Origin: Halobellus sp. LT62
GTDB taxonomy: Archaea; Halobacteriota; Halobacteria; Halobacteriales; Haloferacaceae
Length of the DNA: 64,000 bases
Direction of reading: 5' to 3'
NCBI RefSeq assembly: GCF_037031285.1
Contig: NZ_JAYEZO010000002.1
Location: 1 to 64,000 of the forward strand
Made by a program: the position numbers and the translations under genes. The notes beneath the pieces were generated by a model. The model was given only the letters and a program-made list of their open reading frames with translations, was not told the origin of the DNA and searched no databases. Within the stretch, counting starts at the first letter, position 1. Every line of letters begins with the position of its first letter. Below are positions 43,511 to 51,921 of this stretch, in pieces.

Positions 43511-44308
43511 ATGAGTATGTTCGAGAGACGCGACCTTTCTGCGGACGTCGACGCAGTGCGCGAAACCCACGCGCCCGAGGCGATCGTATTGAACGTCGCG
43601 ACCGACTTCGAGACGGTTCCGTCGGCGGCGGCGGAGGATCTCGGTCTGCTCGTCGACGAACTCGATCCGGCGACGTACCCCCGCGAGTGGCTTCCGGACG
43701 ACGCCCCCAGTGAACTCTACGCGTACGCGGGTCCGGATTTCACCGTAGGGATGCCCGGCGACGGGACCGTCGCGTGGACGCGGCAGACGATCCCGCCGAC
43801 GGTTCTCGTCAAAAAGCGCGCGGAGGGGACGCCGGCCGATTTCCTCGAATTTCTCCTCGCGGAAGCGTTCGTCCAACTCGGCACCGACGCGCCCGAGCAT
43901 TTCCTGCCGTTCTTCCGGGAGACGTATCGCGACCTCGATGCCGCCGTCCCGCTCGGCCCGGCCGACGTCTACCAGATCGCTGCTGCCCTCTACGACGCGT
44001 GGCTCGGCCTCCAGACGAGAGCGACGTTCGTCGCTTGGGAAGACACCCATCCGGACCTCTACGACGCGTGGGACGATGCCGGAGACAGATTGGAGGGCCG
44101 ACTCGCGACGCTCCCACGGTCGGTCGCCCGCGGTCAGACGTCGTTCGCGGAGGCGACCGAGTACGCCTGCTCGGCGGTCAAACACGGGCTGGATCTCCCC
44201 GCGCCGTTCGCCGCGCTCGACACGCAGGCGTTCGTGGAGTACGGCGCGGAGTACGGGGTCAAGTGGGCGTCGAAGACGTTCGAGAAACTGGAAGGCGGCG
44301 AGGAGTGA
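43511..44308 (+). CDS. conserved haloarchaeal protein of unknown function
   Basis: This 265-residue soluble acidic protein starts MSMFERRDLSADVDAVRETHAPEAIVLNVATDFETVPSAAAEDL. It has helical stretches (PADFLEFLLAEAFVQLGTDAPEHFLPFFRETYRDL, YQIAAALYDAWLGLQTR) and ends AFVEYGAEYGVKWASKTFEKLEGGEE. I do not recognise a characterised family. It looks like a haloarchaea-restricted conserved protein. It converges with the gene at 44357. Confidence 0.7.
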   Translation: MSMFERRDLSADVDAVRETHAPEAIVLNVATDFETVPSAAAEDLGLLVDELDPATYPREWLPDDAPSELYAYAGPDFTVGMPGDGTVAWTRQTIPPTVLVKKRAEGTPADFLEFLLAEAFVQLGTDAPEHFLPFFRETYRDLDAAVPLGPADVYQIAAALYDAWLGLQTRATFVAWEDTHPDLYDAWDDAGDRLEGRLATLPRSVARGQTSFAEATEYACSAVKHGLDLPAPFAALDTQAFVEYGAEYGVKWASKTFEKLEGGEE

Positions 44309-44356
44309 GGTCCGCGCCGGTGTGAGCCGTGCGGTCGACCGGATAACGCCCGTCGC

Positions 44357-44935
44357 TCAGAATTCGGTTTCGACGTGGCCGTCGACGTCGAGTTCGACGA
44401 CGGCGTCGAAGAGGTCGCGGAACCGCTCTATCGTCTCCTCGTCGTGGACCTCGTTCGAGAGGTGGAACAGCCCGACGGCGTCGTGTTCGTCGAGGAGGTC
44501 GAGCAGTCGTTTGCTCGCCTCGTACGCGCCGTCGACGTCGGCGTAGTACGCCATCTCCGTCACCGAATCGACGCTCACTCGGAGCTTTCCGTCGTGGGAT
44601 TGTAAGAACTCCCGCGTCTGCGAGACGATCCCGTCGAGGTCGTCCGGGGCCGAAACGTAGTGGACGCGGTCCGTCCGGCGTCGAGTGTACCCCCGTTCGA
44701 CGGAGAGCGTGTCGAGGACGACCGCCTTCGATTCGTCGACGTCGTAGTGTTCGAGTTTCTGTTCGACCTCGCGGGCGGTCGTCCGCGTCGAGATGACCAA
44801 GAAATGATCCGTGTCCGTCTTCAGAAAGTCGGTGTCGATCCGATCCGTTTCGCCGATACTCGGGTGTAAAAGGAGGATTCCTGTCCCGCCGGGGATCGAA
44901 TCCGGTGCGTTGTCGATCGCGAGCGCGTAATCCAT
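44357..44935 (-). CDS. RecA/KaiC-like protein lacking a P loop
   Basis: This 192-residue protein follows the layout of KaiC/RecA-like ATPases found in haloarchaea: N-terminal IDNAPDSIPGGTGILLLHPSIGE, HFLVISTRTTAREVEQKLEHYD, and SQTREFLQSHDGKLRVSVDSVTEMAYYADVDGAYEASKRLL. Where a Walker A (GPSGTGKT type) is expected, the sequence is HPSIGETDR, so nucleotide binding is probably lost. The VSVDSVTE segment is in the Walker B position. It may be a regulatory, ATPase-dead homologue. Confidence 0.65.
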   Translation of the reverse strand: MDYALAIDNAPDSIPGGTGILLLHPSIGETDRIDTDFLKTDTDHFLVISTRTTAREVEQKLEHYDVDESKAVVLDTLSVERGYTRRRTDRVHYVSAPDDLDGIVSQTREFLQSHDGKLRVSVDSVTEMAYYADVDGAYEASKRLLDLLDEHDAVGLFHLSNEVHDEETIERFRDLFDAVVELDVDGHVETEF

Positions 44936-45029
44936 ATCCGTAGGTGCGCCCCCGCGGACTTAACCGTGCGGGAGACACTCGCGGGATCTCACGCCGGGCG
45001 ATTCGGACGACGCGTCCGACACGTACGCG

Positions 45030-45485
45030 TCAATACAGCGAGTCCGCGGTCGCCGCGCCGATGACGCTGAACACCGCGCCGATACTGATCGCCTTCAGCG
45101 TCGATCCGACCAGATATGGATCGATGCCGATTCCGGCGACCCCGACTCGCGCCGCCTCTGACGTGCCGATGAACGTCCCCGGCGCGTCGAACGCGATCGC
45201 GAGGATGATCACCGACAGGTACGAGACGGCGATGAGTGAGATGAAGCGGAGGGGAACGCCGCCGACCTCCGTCTCTCGATCCGGGTTTCTGTCGTCGGCC
45301 TTATACAGCGCCCCGTAGCCGATTGCGAGGACGATAATCACCGTGAGAAGCGCCTGAGCCGGCCCCATACTCTGTGCGAGCACCCACACCTCCTCGGTGA
45401 CGACGAACGGCCCGGCCAACAGGAACCCGCCGACGATCTGTTGGACGGTGTCCGCGAGGGCGAAGCGGCGACGACGACCGACCAT
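45030..45485 (-). CDS. DUF2391 family integral membrane protein
   Basis: This 151-residue protein has four hydrophobic segments: IVGGFLLAGPFVVTEEVWVLA, ALLTVIIVLAIGYGALY, RFISLIAVSYLSVIILAIAF and a C-terminal ISIGAVFSVIGAATADSLY. The basic N terminus MVGRRRRFALADTVQQ and the FLLAGPFVVTEEVW segment match DUF2391 membrane proteins. Function is unknown. Transcribed alone. Confidence 0.8.
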   Translation of the reverse strand: MVGRRRRFALADTVQQIVGGFLLAGPFVVTEEVWVLAQSMGPAQALLTVIIVLAIGYGALYKADDRNPDRETEVGGVPLRFISLIAVSYLSVIILAIAFDAPGTFIGTSEAARVGVAGIGIDPYLVGSTLKAISIGAVFSVIGAATADSLY

Positions 45486-45555
45486 ACGCGATCAACGGCA
45501 CCGATTTGTAAATAAACCCCGTCTCGTGCCGCTCCTCCCGTTTGTCCTCTCTCGT

Positions 45556-45631
45556 CCCCGACCCGCACCAGACTTCTCGACCCGAAACGGATTCCCCGAC
45601 CCGCACCAGACCCCTCGACCCGAAACGGCCC
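45556..45631. repeat. 38-nt tandem duplication upstream of the methyltransferase gene
   Basis: Copies at 45556-45593 and 45594-45631 both read CCCCGACCCGCACCAGAC, then a variable 3-nt CTT/CCC region, then TCGACCCGAAACGG. They lie between two divergent genes and could alter promoter spacing. Confidence 0.88.
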
Positions 45632-45689
45632 TCCCGGTCACCGGGCTGCGATCCCAACGGTTCTTGTCCCGTCCGGACGACGCGTCTGT

Positions 45690-46370
45690 ATGAGCGTGAG
45701 AGCCGAGTTCGACGCGTGGGCGACGGACGGACGCGACAAGGGAATGGAAGACCGCCACTGGCACACCGCCAAGCACGCGCTCGCGCGAATGCCGGTCGAG
45801 TCCGGCGACACGGTCCTCGATCTCGGATGCGGGAGCGGCTACGCCGGACGCGCTCTCTCCGACACCAAGAATGCGGGACGCGTCTACGGCTTGGACGGGT
45901 CGCCCGCGATGGCGAAAAACGCCCGGTCCTACACCGACGCCCCGAACGTGGGCTACGTCGTCGGCGACTTCGACGACCTTCCCTTCGCCGACGACACCGT
46001 CGACCACGTCTGGAGTATGGAGGCCTTCTACTACGCGACGGACCCGGAACACACGCTCGAAGAGATCGAACGGATCCTCCGCCCCGGCGGCACGTTCTAC
46101 TGTGCGGTCAACTACTACGAAGAGAACGTCCACTCCCACGAGTGGCAAGAGCGGATCGACGTCGAGATGACGCGCTGGTCAGCCGAGGAGTACCGAGCGG
46201 CGTTCCGTGAAGCCGGACTCTACGTCGCAGAACAGGATTCGATCCCGGACCACGAGATCGAGATTCCGGCGGTGGAGGCCTTCCCGACCGAGGACTGGGA
46301 GTCTCGGGAGGCGATGGTCGAGCGCTATCGGACCTACGGAACGCTTCTCACGGTCGGCGTCGCTCCCTGA
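45690..46370 (+). CDS. class I SAM-dependent methyltransferase
   Basis: This 226-residue Rossmann methyltransferase has motif I VLDLGCGSGYAGRAL, motif II RVYGLDGSPAMAKNAR, post-I DAPNVGYVVGDFDDLPFADDTVDHVWSMEAFYY and motif III LRPGGTFYCAVNYYEEN. This is the Methyltransf_11 type that acts on small molecules. The substrate cannot be told. Its 3' end overlaps the end of the convergent ABC ATPase gene by 23 bp. Confidence 0.9.
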   Translation: MSVRAEFDAWATDGRDKGMEDRHWHTAKHALARMPVESGDTVLDLGCGSGYAGRALSDTKNAGRVYGLDGSPAMAKNARSYTDAPNVGYVVGDFDDLPFADDTVDHVWSMEAFYYATDPEHTLEEIERILRPGGTFYCAVNYYEENVHSHEWQERIDVEMTRWSAEEYRAAFREAGLYVAEQDSIPDHEIEIPAVEAFPTEDWESREAMVERYRTYGTLLTVGVAP

Positions 46371-47637
46371 CCTCGACGACGTGCGCCTCGCGGGCGTCGA
46401 AACCGACCCGCACCGCTCCCGAGAGCGTGTCGTCCGCGCGCACTGTCAACTCCCGACTGTTCCACCGTAAGTGCAGCCGCGTCGAATCGCCGAGGAACTC
46501 GGATCCGGATACGGTCGTACCGAGGACGTTCGACACCGCCGTCGAGTCGCCTTCGGATCGACGGCGCTCCTCCCGGCCGTCGCCACCGTGAATCTGCATC
46601 TGTTCGGGTCGAACGCAGAACACGACGCGTTCTCCCTCAGAGACCGGCACCGACGTCTCGATGTGGAGATCGCTGCCGTCGACGTCGACCGTGAGGTGCT
46701 GTGATGGTCGAAACTCCGAATCTGGTCCACTACTGTCTTCGCCCTCGTCTCCCCGATCGAACCCTTCCGTTTCAACTGGAGATTCGCCGGATTGAGACGC
46801 CGAACGAGGGCGTTTTTCCGCGCTCCGGTCTCTGACGTCGACGACCGTTCCCTCGAAGACGTTGTTCTCGCCGACGAACTCCGCGACGAAGCGGGTCTCC
46901 GGACGGCGGTAGACCGCCTGCGGCGTCCCGATCTGTTCGATCCGACCGTCGTTCATCACGGCGACCCGATCGGAGATCGCGAGCGCCTCCTCCTGATCGT
47001 GGGTCACGTACAGAGTGGTGATTCCGAGGGTCGATTGGATCTCTTTGATCTGCACCCGAAGCCGCTCTCGGAGGCGGGCGTCGAGCGCGCTCATCGGCTC
47101 GTCGAGGAGCAGGAGGTCGGGGCCGGGGGCGAGCGCCCGTGCGAGCGCGATCCGCTGCTGTTGGCCGCCGGAGAGTTCGGTCGGGTCTCTGTCTCCCGCG
47201 CCCGGCAGGTCGACGAGGTCGAGCAGCGACGCCACGCGCTCGTCGCGAGTCGTCCCGTCGGGCGGATCCGCGAACCGGAGCCCGTAGGCGACGTTCTCCG
47301 CGACCGAGAGGTGCGGAAAGAGCGCGTAGTTCTGGAAGACGACGCCGACGTCTCTGTCCTCCGGCGGCACGCCGCGCATCTCCGTTCCGTCGAACCGAAT
47401 CGTCCCCGACGTCGGCGAGTCGAACCCGGCGACCAGTCGGAGCGTCGTGGTCTTGCCGCAGCCCGACGGGCCGACGAGCGTGAAGAACTCGCCGTTGTCG
47501 ACCTCGAAGCTGACGCCCTCGTCGACCTCGGGGTTGGCGCTCTCGTCGACGGTGAGCGGACCCGCTTCGTCCCGTCGTTCTCCGAGCGCGACGGTTTCAC
47601 CGTACTCCTTTCGCACGTCTTCCAGTGTCAATCTCAT
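46348..47637 (-). CDS. thiQ: ABC transporter ATP-binding protein (thiamine type)
   Basis: This 429-residue ABC ATPase of the CUT1/PotA-FbpC-ThiQ class has Walker A GPSGCGKTT, Q loop FQNYALFPHLSV, signature LSGGQQQRIALARAL, Walker B LLLLDEPMSALD and switch His in YVTHDQEEA. The C-terminal half is a TOBE-like domain with an acidic insertion (EDSSGPDSEFRPSQ). Genes thiB-thiP-thiQ run in order. The ThiB similarity of the binding protein sets the thiamine assignment; iron or polyamine uptake is the alternative. Confidence 0.9.
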   Translation of the reverse strand: MRLTLEDVRKEYGETVALGERRDEAGPLTVDESANPEVDEGVSFEVDNGEFFTLVGPSGCGKTTTLRLVAGFDSPTSGTIRFDGTEMRGVPPEDRDVGVVFQNYALFPHLSVAENVAYGLRFADPPDGTTRDERVASLLDLVDLPGAGDRDPTELSGGQQQRIALARALAPGPDLLLLDEPMSALDARLRERLRVQIKEIQSTLGITTLYVTHDQEEALAISDRVAVMNDGRIEQIGTPQAVYRRPETRFVAEFVGENNVFEGTVVDVRDRSAEKRPRSASQSGESPVETEGFDRGDEGEDSSGPDSEFRPSQHLTVDVDGSDLHIETSVPVSEGERVVFCVRPEQMQIHGGDGREERRRSEGDSTAVSNVLGTTVSGSEFLGDSTRLHLRWNSRELTVRADDTLSGAVRVGFDAREAHVVEVRERRRP

Positions 47638-47639
47638 GT

Positions 47640-49571
47640 TCAGAACCCTCCTCGCCCGCCGTACCGACCGCCGAACCGCTCGATGATCACGAAGCTCAGG
47701 CTGGTGACCGCGAGCAGGACACAGCCCATCGCCGTCGCCGGACCGAGTCGTCTCCCCAGATACCGTTCGACTGCAACGGGCATCGTGTAGCTCGTCGATC
47801 CCTCCGCGAGGACGACCGTCGAGTCGAACTCGCCGATCGAGATGGCGAAGGCGAACGCCGCGCCCGCGACGACGCCGGCGGCGACGAGCGGTAACTCGAT
47901 GTCGACGAGCGCTCGCACCCGAGTCGCGCCGAGGCTCCGCGCGGATTCGACCAGCCGCGGATCGAGGTTCCCGAGCAGCGGCGCGACGTTGCGCGTCACG
48001 AACGGGTACGCGCCGACCGCGTGCGCGGCGACGACGGCGATCGCCCCGGTCACTTGGATTCGGGTGCCGAACGCCTCGGCGCCGAAGACGAGCCCGCGAA
48101 GCAGGCCGAGGCCGACGACGATCCCCGAGACGGCGAACGGGGCCATCGCGAGCGCGTCGATCGCGGCGCGCCCGCGGAAGTTCCGCGTCGTCAACACGGC
48201 CATCACGACCCCCATCGGGACGGCGACGAGAAGCGTCCCCACCCCGAACCGCAGCGAGTTCGCGATCGCCGGGAGCGGCCGAACCTGATACGACGCGCCG
48301 GTCTGCTGCCGTTCGAGGAGGAACAGGTAGTGATCCAGCGTCAGTCCGCCCTGCGGCCCCGTCAGGCTCGTGAGTACCATCGACGCGATCGGGCCGACGA
48401 ACACCGCGAGCACGACGAGGCCGTAACCGGCGATCGCGAGCCGCGTCGCCGTCGCCTTCGCGCTCCACGAGCCGGGCCACAGCGACTTCCGCGGCTGCGG
48501 TCGCGCGCCCTGTCCAGACCCGCGCTTGCTGCCTTCATAGCGGAGGTACCAGTACGTCAGCCCGAGCGAAATCGCGGTCTCGACGACCGCGAGGGCGGCC
48601 GCCTCGGCGTACGCGAGGTTCTGGATCCGCGAGTAGATGAACACCTCGACGGTCGCGAGTTGGAAGCCGCCGAGCGCGAGCACGATCGGGAACGACGCGA
48701 ACGTGAAGACGAACGTCAGCGTCGCGCCGACCGCGACGGCCGGGAGCAACTGCGGAAGGACCACGTCGCGAAACGCCCACGTCGGCGACGCGCCGAGGCT
48801 ACGAGCCGTCTCGATCGCGGAGGCGTCGACGCTCTCCCACGCCGCGGTCGTCACCCGCGCGACGAGCGGCGCGTTGTAGAAGGCGTGCGCGATCACGATC
48901 GCCTCGAGGGTGAAAAGCAGTTCCACCGGCGGCAGACCGAGTGCGCCCAAGACTCCGTTGAGCGTCCCGTTCCGGCCGAACGTCGCGACGAACCCGATCG
49001 CGACCATGATCGAGGGCATCACGAACGGGAGGATCGTCAGCGAGCGTAGCGTCTCTCGCCCCCGGAACTCGAACCGCGAGAGGATCCACGCGCCGGGCAG
49101 TCCCAAGGCGACGGACGCGACCGTCGACAAGAGCGCCTGATACGCCGTGAACCCGAAGATGTCCACGAGGTAAAACCGCGAGGTGAGAACCGAAACGAGC
49201 GGTTCGACCGTCGGTCGCCCGTCGACGAACACCGCGTCGACGAACACGGTCGCGACCGGGTAATAGAACACGACGACGAGGACGAGCGCGGTCGCTGCGG
49301 CTCCGAGCATAAGCGCTCGGGCTTCGAGCCACCGACGCAGGATCGACACCGCGGAACGGACTGCGGGGAGAGTGCCGTGTCGGGTCGACCCGCCGTCTGA
49401 TAGTGGTGGCTTCACAGTCCCGGAGTCGCCGTCGCGTCCATCACTCGGTGACAACTCGTCGTGGCGGTCGCTTGCCGGCGAGTCATCGCTTTCTCCTTCG
49501 CTCGCTGATGAATTACCGCTCCCGCCGTCACTTGCTGGCGAACTGCCGTTCCCACGCCTGCGTCCACTCAC
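47640..49571 (-). CDS. thiP: ABC transporter permease, fused two-domain (ThiP-like)
   Basis: This permease carries two copies of the binding-protein-dependent transport domain in one chain. Each has about six helices and an EAA-type loop: IETARSLGASPTWAFRDVVLPQLLP and VESARSLGATRVRALVDIELPLV. That is the ThiP/FbpB layout. The first 65 or so residues are Ser/Asp/Gly-rich low complexity with no membrane character. The start at 49571 overlaps thiB by 44 bp. A GTG in the AVSIL region after this segment is a possible shorter start. Confidence 0.9.
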   Translation of the reverse strand: MSGRRRGNGSSPASDGGSGNSSASEGESDDSPASDRHDELSPSDGRDGDSGTVKPPLSDGGSTRHGTLPAVRSAVSILRRWLEARALMLGAAATALVLVVVFYYPVATVFVDAVFVDGRPTVEPLVSVLTSRFYLVDIFGFTAYQALLSTVASVALGLPGAWILSRFEFRGRETLRSLTILPFVMPSIMVAIGFVATFGRNGTLNGVLGALGLPPVELLFTLEAIVIAHAFYNAPLVARVTTAAWESVDASAIETARSLGASPTWAFRDVVLPQLLPAVAVGATLTFVFTFASFPIVLALGGFQLATVEVFIYSRIQNLAYAEAAALAVVETAISLGLTYWYLRYEGSKRGSGQGARPQPRKSLWPGSWSAKATATRLAIAGYGLVVLAVFVGPIASMVLTSLTGPQGGLTLDHYLFLLERQQTGASYQVRPLPAIANSLRFGVGTLLVAVPMGVVMAVLTTRNFRGRAAIDALAMAPFAVSGIVVGLGLLRGLVFGAEAFGTRIQVTGAIAVVAAHAVGAYPFVTRNVAPLLGNLDPRLVESARSLGATRVRALVDIELPLVAAGVVAGAAFAFAISIGEFDSTVVLAEGSTSYTMPVAVERYLGRRLGPATAMGCVLLAVTSLSFVIIERFGGRYGGRGGF

Positions 49572-50670
49572 TCACGTTGTCTCGAAGTTCGTCGTACGTG
49601 AAAGTGACTGCTTCAGGCGGTGCTTGGGCGTACTCGGCGAACTCCTCGGGCAACTCCGCCGTCGTCGTCGCCGGGAAGGCGACGTTCCGCTGGGCGATCT
49701 CACCCTGCACGTCGGGCCGCAGCATAAACTCGAAGAAGTCGCGCGCCAGTTCCGGCTCGTCGGTCCCCTCGAAGATCGACATCCCCTCGGGGTAGGCGTA
49801 GCCCTGATCGTTCAGGAACCGGATCTGGTGCTTCGCGAGGTCTTCGCCCGACTGGCTGGCGTACACTTGGTCCGTCGAGTAGGAGACGACCATCGGGGCC
49901 TCCTCGTTCTCGTAGGCCGTGTACGACGTCGACCAATCGGAGAGCACGCGAACGTCGTTCGCCTGCAGTTCTTCCCAGTAATCGAGATACCCGTCCGGCC
50001 CCTTCGCGTCGATCGTGTGCAGCAGGAACGACTTCCCGGTCGAGCTCCCTGCCGGGTTCTGCGCGAGGAGGTCGCCCGCGTAGTCGGATTCGAGGAGGCC
50101 GTCGAACGTCTCGGGGGCGACGAAGTCGCCGCCGTCGAACGTTTCGTTGTACACGAGACTGATGTAGCTGGTGTCGTACGGGACAATTCGGCCCTCGGGG
50201 TCGAAGTTCAGGCCGTCCTTCACGTCGCCCCGCCCGGACACGTCGTCGACGGCGGTAAACAGGCCGTCGTCCAACCGCTCGTCGATCCGGATGAGCATAT
50301 CCACGTTGAGGCCGACGTACACGTCCGCGTCGATGTCGGCCCCCTGGAGAGCCCGCTCGATGTAGTAGTTGATCTCGCTGTCCGGGGTCGCGAACGTGAT
50401 CGTCGCGTCGAACTCCGATTCGAACGTCTCCTTGAGCCACGGACCGGGACTTGTCGAGGGCGCGTCCACGAACGCGCCGTACGTCGAGACGACGAGTTCC
50501 GGGGTGCCCGGCCCGGCGGTCCCAGTCGCCGTTCCATCGGTGCTGTCGCCGTCGCCGCCCGTGGTCGGTTCTGCCGTCGATCCGTCGTCACCGCCACCGC
50601 CGCCGACGCAGCCCGCCACTCCGGCGACACCGCCGGCACCGACCGTTCGCAGGAACGTTCTCCGTTTCAT
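49528..50670 (-). CDS. thiB: thiamine-type ABC transporter substrate-binding lipoprotein
   Basis: This exported binding protein has a Tat-lipobox signal: RRTFLRTVGAGGVAGVAGC, with the lipid-modified Cys in AGC, followed by a Gly/Asp/Ser linker. The mature part matches ThiB: ELVVSTYGAFVDAPSTSPGPWLKETFESEF, VYVGLNVDMLIRIDE, PYDTSYISLVYN, and DWSTSYTAYENEEAPMVVSYSTDQVYAS, which parallels the WSEAY...LVLSYTTSPAY core of E. coli ThiB. The transcript is leaderless (TATA at 50692), so no 5' TPP riboswitch can precede it. Confidence 0.92.
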   Translation of the reverse strand: MKRRTFLRTVGAGGVAGVAGCVGGGGGDDGSTAEPTTGGDGDSTDGTATGTAGPGTPELVVSTYGAFVDAPSTSPGPWLKETFESEFDATITFATPDSEINYYIERALQGADIDADVYVGLNVDMLIRIDERLDDGLFTAVDDVSGRGDVKDGLNFDPEGRIVPYDTSYISLVYNETFDGGDFVAPETFDGLLESDYAGDLLAQNPAGSSTGKSFLLHTIDAKGPDGYLDYWEELQANDVRVLSDWSTSYTAYENEEAPMVVSYSTDQVYASQSGEDLAKHQIRFLNDQGYAYPEGMSIFEGTDEPELARDFFEFMLRPDVQGEIAQRNVAFPATTTAELPEEFAEYAQAPPEAVTFTYDELRDNVSEWTQAWERQFASK

Positions 50671-50691
50671 TACTGAGTAATTTCACCCAGT

Positions 50692-50700
50692 GGTATTTAA
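50692..50700 (-). promoter_or_regulatory. TATA box of the thiBPQ operon
   Basis: TTAAATACC on the minus strand lies about 26 nt before the thiB ATG. The palindrome TTACTGAGTAA at 50670-50680 overlaps the start region and is a candidate operator. Confidence 0.65.
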
Positions 50701-50742
50701 CCGTGGTGCATCGGTGTCGGGAGCGCGGACGGATCACTGCCG

Positions 50743-51921
50743 ATGGTTCTCACGGCGGATCGGAGCAACGCTCTTGTCGCTCCGCGCCGACTCATAGGCG
50801 TGTCGCTCAATCGACGGTATGCGCTCGGTGGCGTGTTCGTCCTCGTCGGCGTCGCGACCGCAGTGCTCTTGGCGTCCGTTCTCGGCACCGTGTTCTTCGC
50901 CGTGACGGTCGCGTACCTGCTCTGGCCGGTTCGAAAGGGCCTCGTCTCGCGCGGACTGTCTCGACGCCTCGCGAGTGGTGGAGCGACGGCTGGAGCGTTC
51001 GTGATGACGCTCCTGATTTTCGTCCCGCTCGCCGTCGTCGCCTATCTCCGGTTCGATTCCTTCGTCGCCCTGCTTGAGTTGCTCCCCGAGACGCTCGAAT
51101 TCGCCGCCTTCGGATTCGAGTATTCGATCACGCTCGAATCGCTCACCGCACTGTTGGTGACGATCGTCGAGCAAGCGGCCAGACGCGCTGCGACCACCGC
51201 GCCCGTCCTCCTCGTGAAGGCGACGCTCTTCGTCTTTCTGGTCTACTCGCTGCTCTTCTACGGCGAGGACGCCCAGCGCGCCGTCATCGCGCTCGTTCCA
51301 TCCGGATACCGCGACGCCGCAGTGGCCCTGAACCGCCGCGCCCGCGAGACGCTCTTCGCGATCTACGTCCTGCAGGCGGCCACCGCCCTCGGGACGTTCG
51401 TCCTCGCGCTGCCGGTGTTCTACGCGCTCGGCTACGACGCGGTGGTGACGCTGTCGACGGTCGCCGCAGTGTTGCAGTTCATCCCGATTCTCGGACCGAG
51501 CGTCCTTTTGGCGGGACTCGCGGCCTATCACGTCGCGGTCGGCGAACTCGTCCGCGCCGCGCTCGTCTTCCTCGTCGGCGGCTTCGTTATCGCGCTCCTG
51601 CCCGACATCCTCGTTCGACCGCGACTCGCCCGCGAGACGGCCGACATCCCGGGCAGCCTCTACTTCGTCGGATTCTTCGGCGGCGTGCTCACGCTCGGGC
51701 CGATCGGGATCGTCGCCGGACCACTCGTAGTCGGCCTGTTCGTCGAGTCCGCCGCGCTGCTGTCGGCGGAGCTGAACCACTCGAATCTGTCGCCCGCTGA
51801 CGTCGCTGACGACGGTGATGATGATTCGGCGGCGGCTGACGACTCCGGCGCTCTCCCCGACGACTCCGAGAGCGCCGGGGGTGCTGACCGCGATGAAGCG
51901 GACACCGGAGACAGTTCCTAG
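50743..51921 (+). CDS. AI-2E/PerM family permease
   Basis: This 392-residue protein with about seven or eight helices follows the AI-2E family pattern. It has an N-terminal pair (YALGGVFVLVGVATAVLLASVLGTVFFAVTVAYLLWPV), a soluble central region, and the conserved LPVFYALGYDAVVTLSTVAAVLQFIPILGPSVLLAG and FVGFFGGVLTLGPIGIVAGPLVVGL motifs. It ends in an acidic Asp/Ser-rich tail. Substrates of archaeal members are unknown. Tail-to-tail with hef, with no gap between the stop codons. Confidence 0.88.
   Translation: MVLTADRSNALVAPRRLIGVSLNRRYALGGVFVLVGVATAVLLASVLGTVFFAVTVAYLLWPVRKGLVSRGLSRRLASGGATAGAFVMTLLIFVPLAVVAYLRFDSFVALLELLPETLEFAAFGFEYSITLESLTALLVTIVEQAARRAATTAPVLLVKATLFVFLVYSLLFYGEDAQRAVIALVPSGYRDAAVALNRRARETLFAIYVLQAATALGTFVLALPVFYALGYDAVVTLSTVAAVLQFIPILGPSVLLAGLAAYHVAVGELVRAALVFLVGGFVIALLPDILVRPRLARETADIPGSLYFVGFFGGVLTLGPIGIVAGPLVVGLFVESAALLSAELNHSNLSPADVADDGDDDSAAADDSGALPDDSESAGGADRDEADTGDSS

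Noticed and set aside
47638-48480. Upstream extension of the thiQ frame up to 48480
   Set aside because: It lies inside thiP in another frame and is Arg-rich; the ATG at 47637 begins the standard ABC domain.
50670-50742. TPP riboswitch upstream of thiB
   Set aside because: The TATA box is about 26 nt from the ATG, so there is no leader to hold an aptamer.
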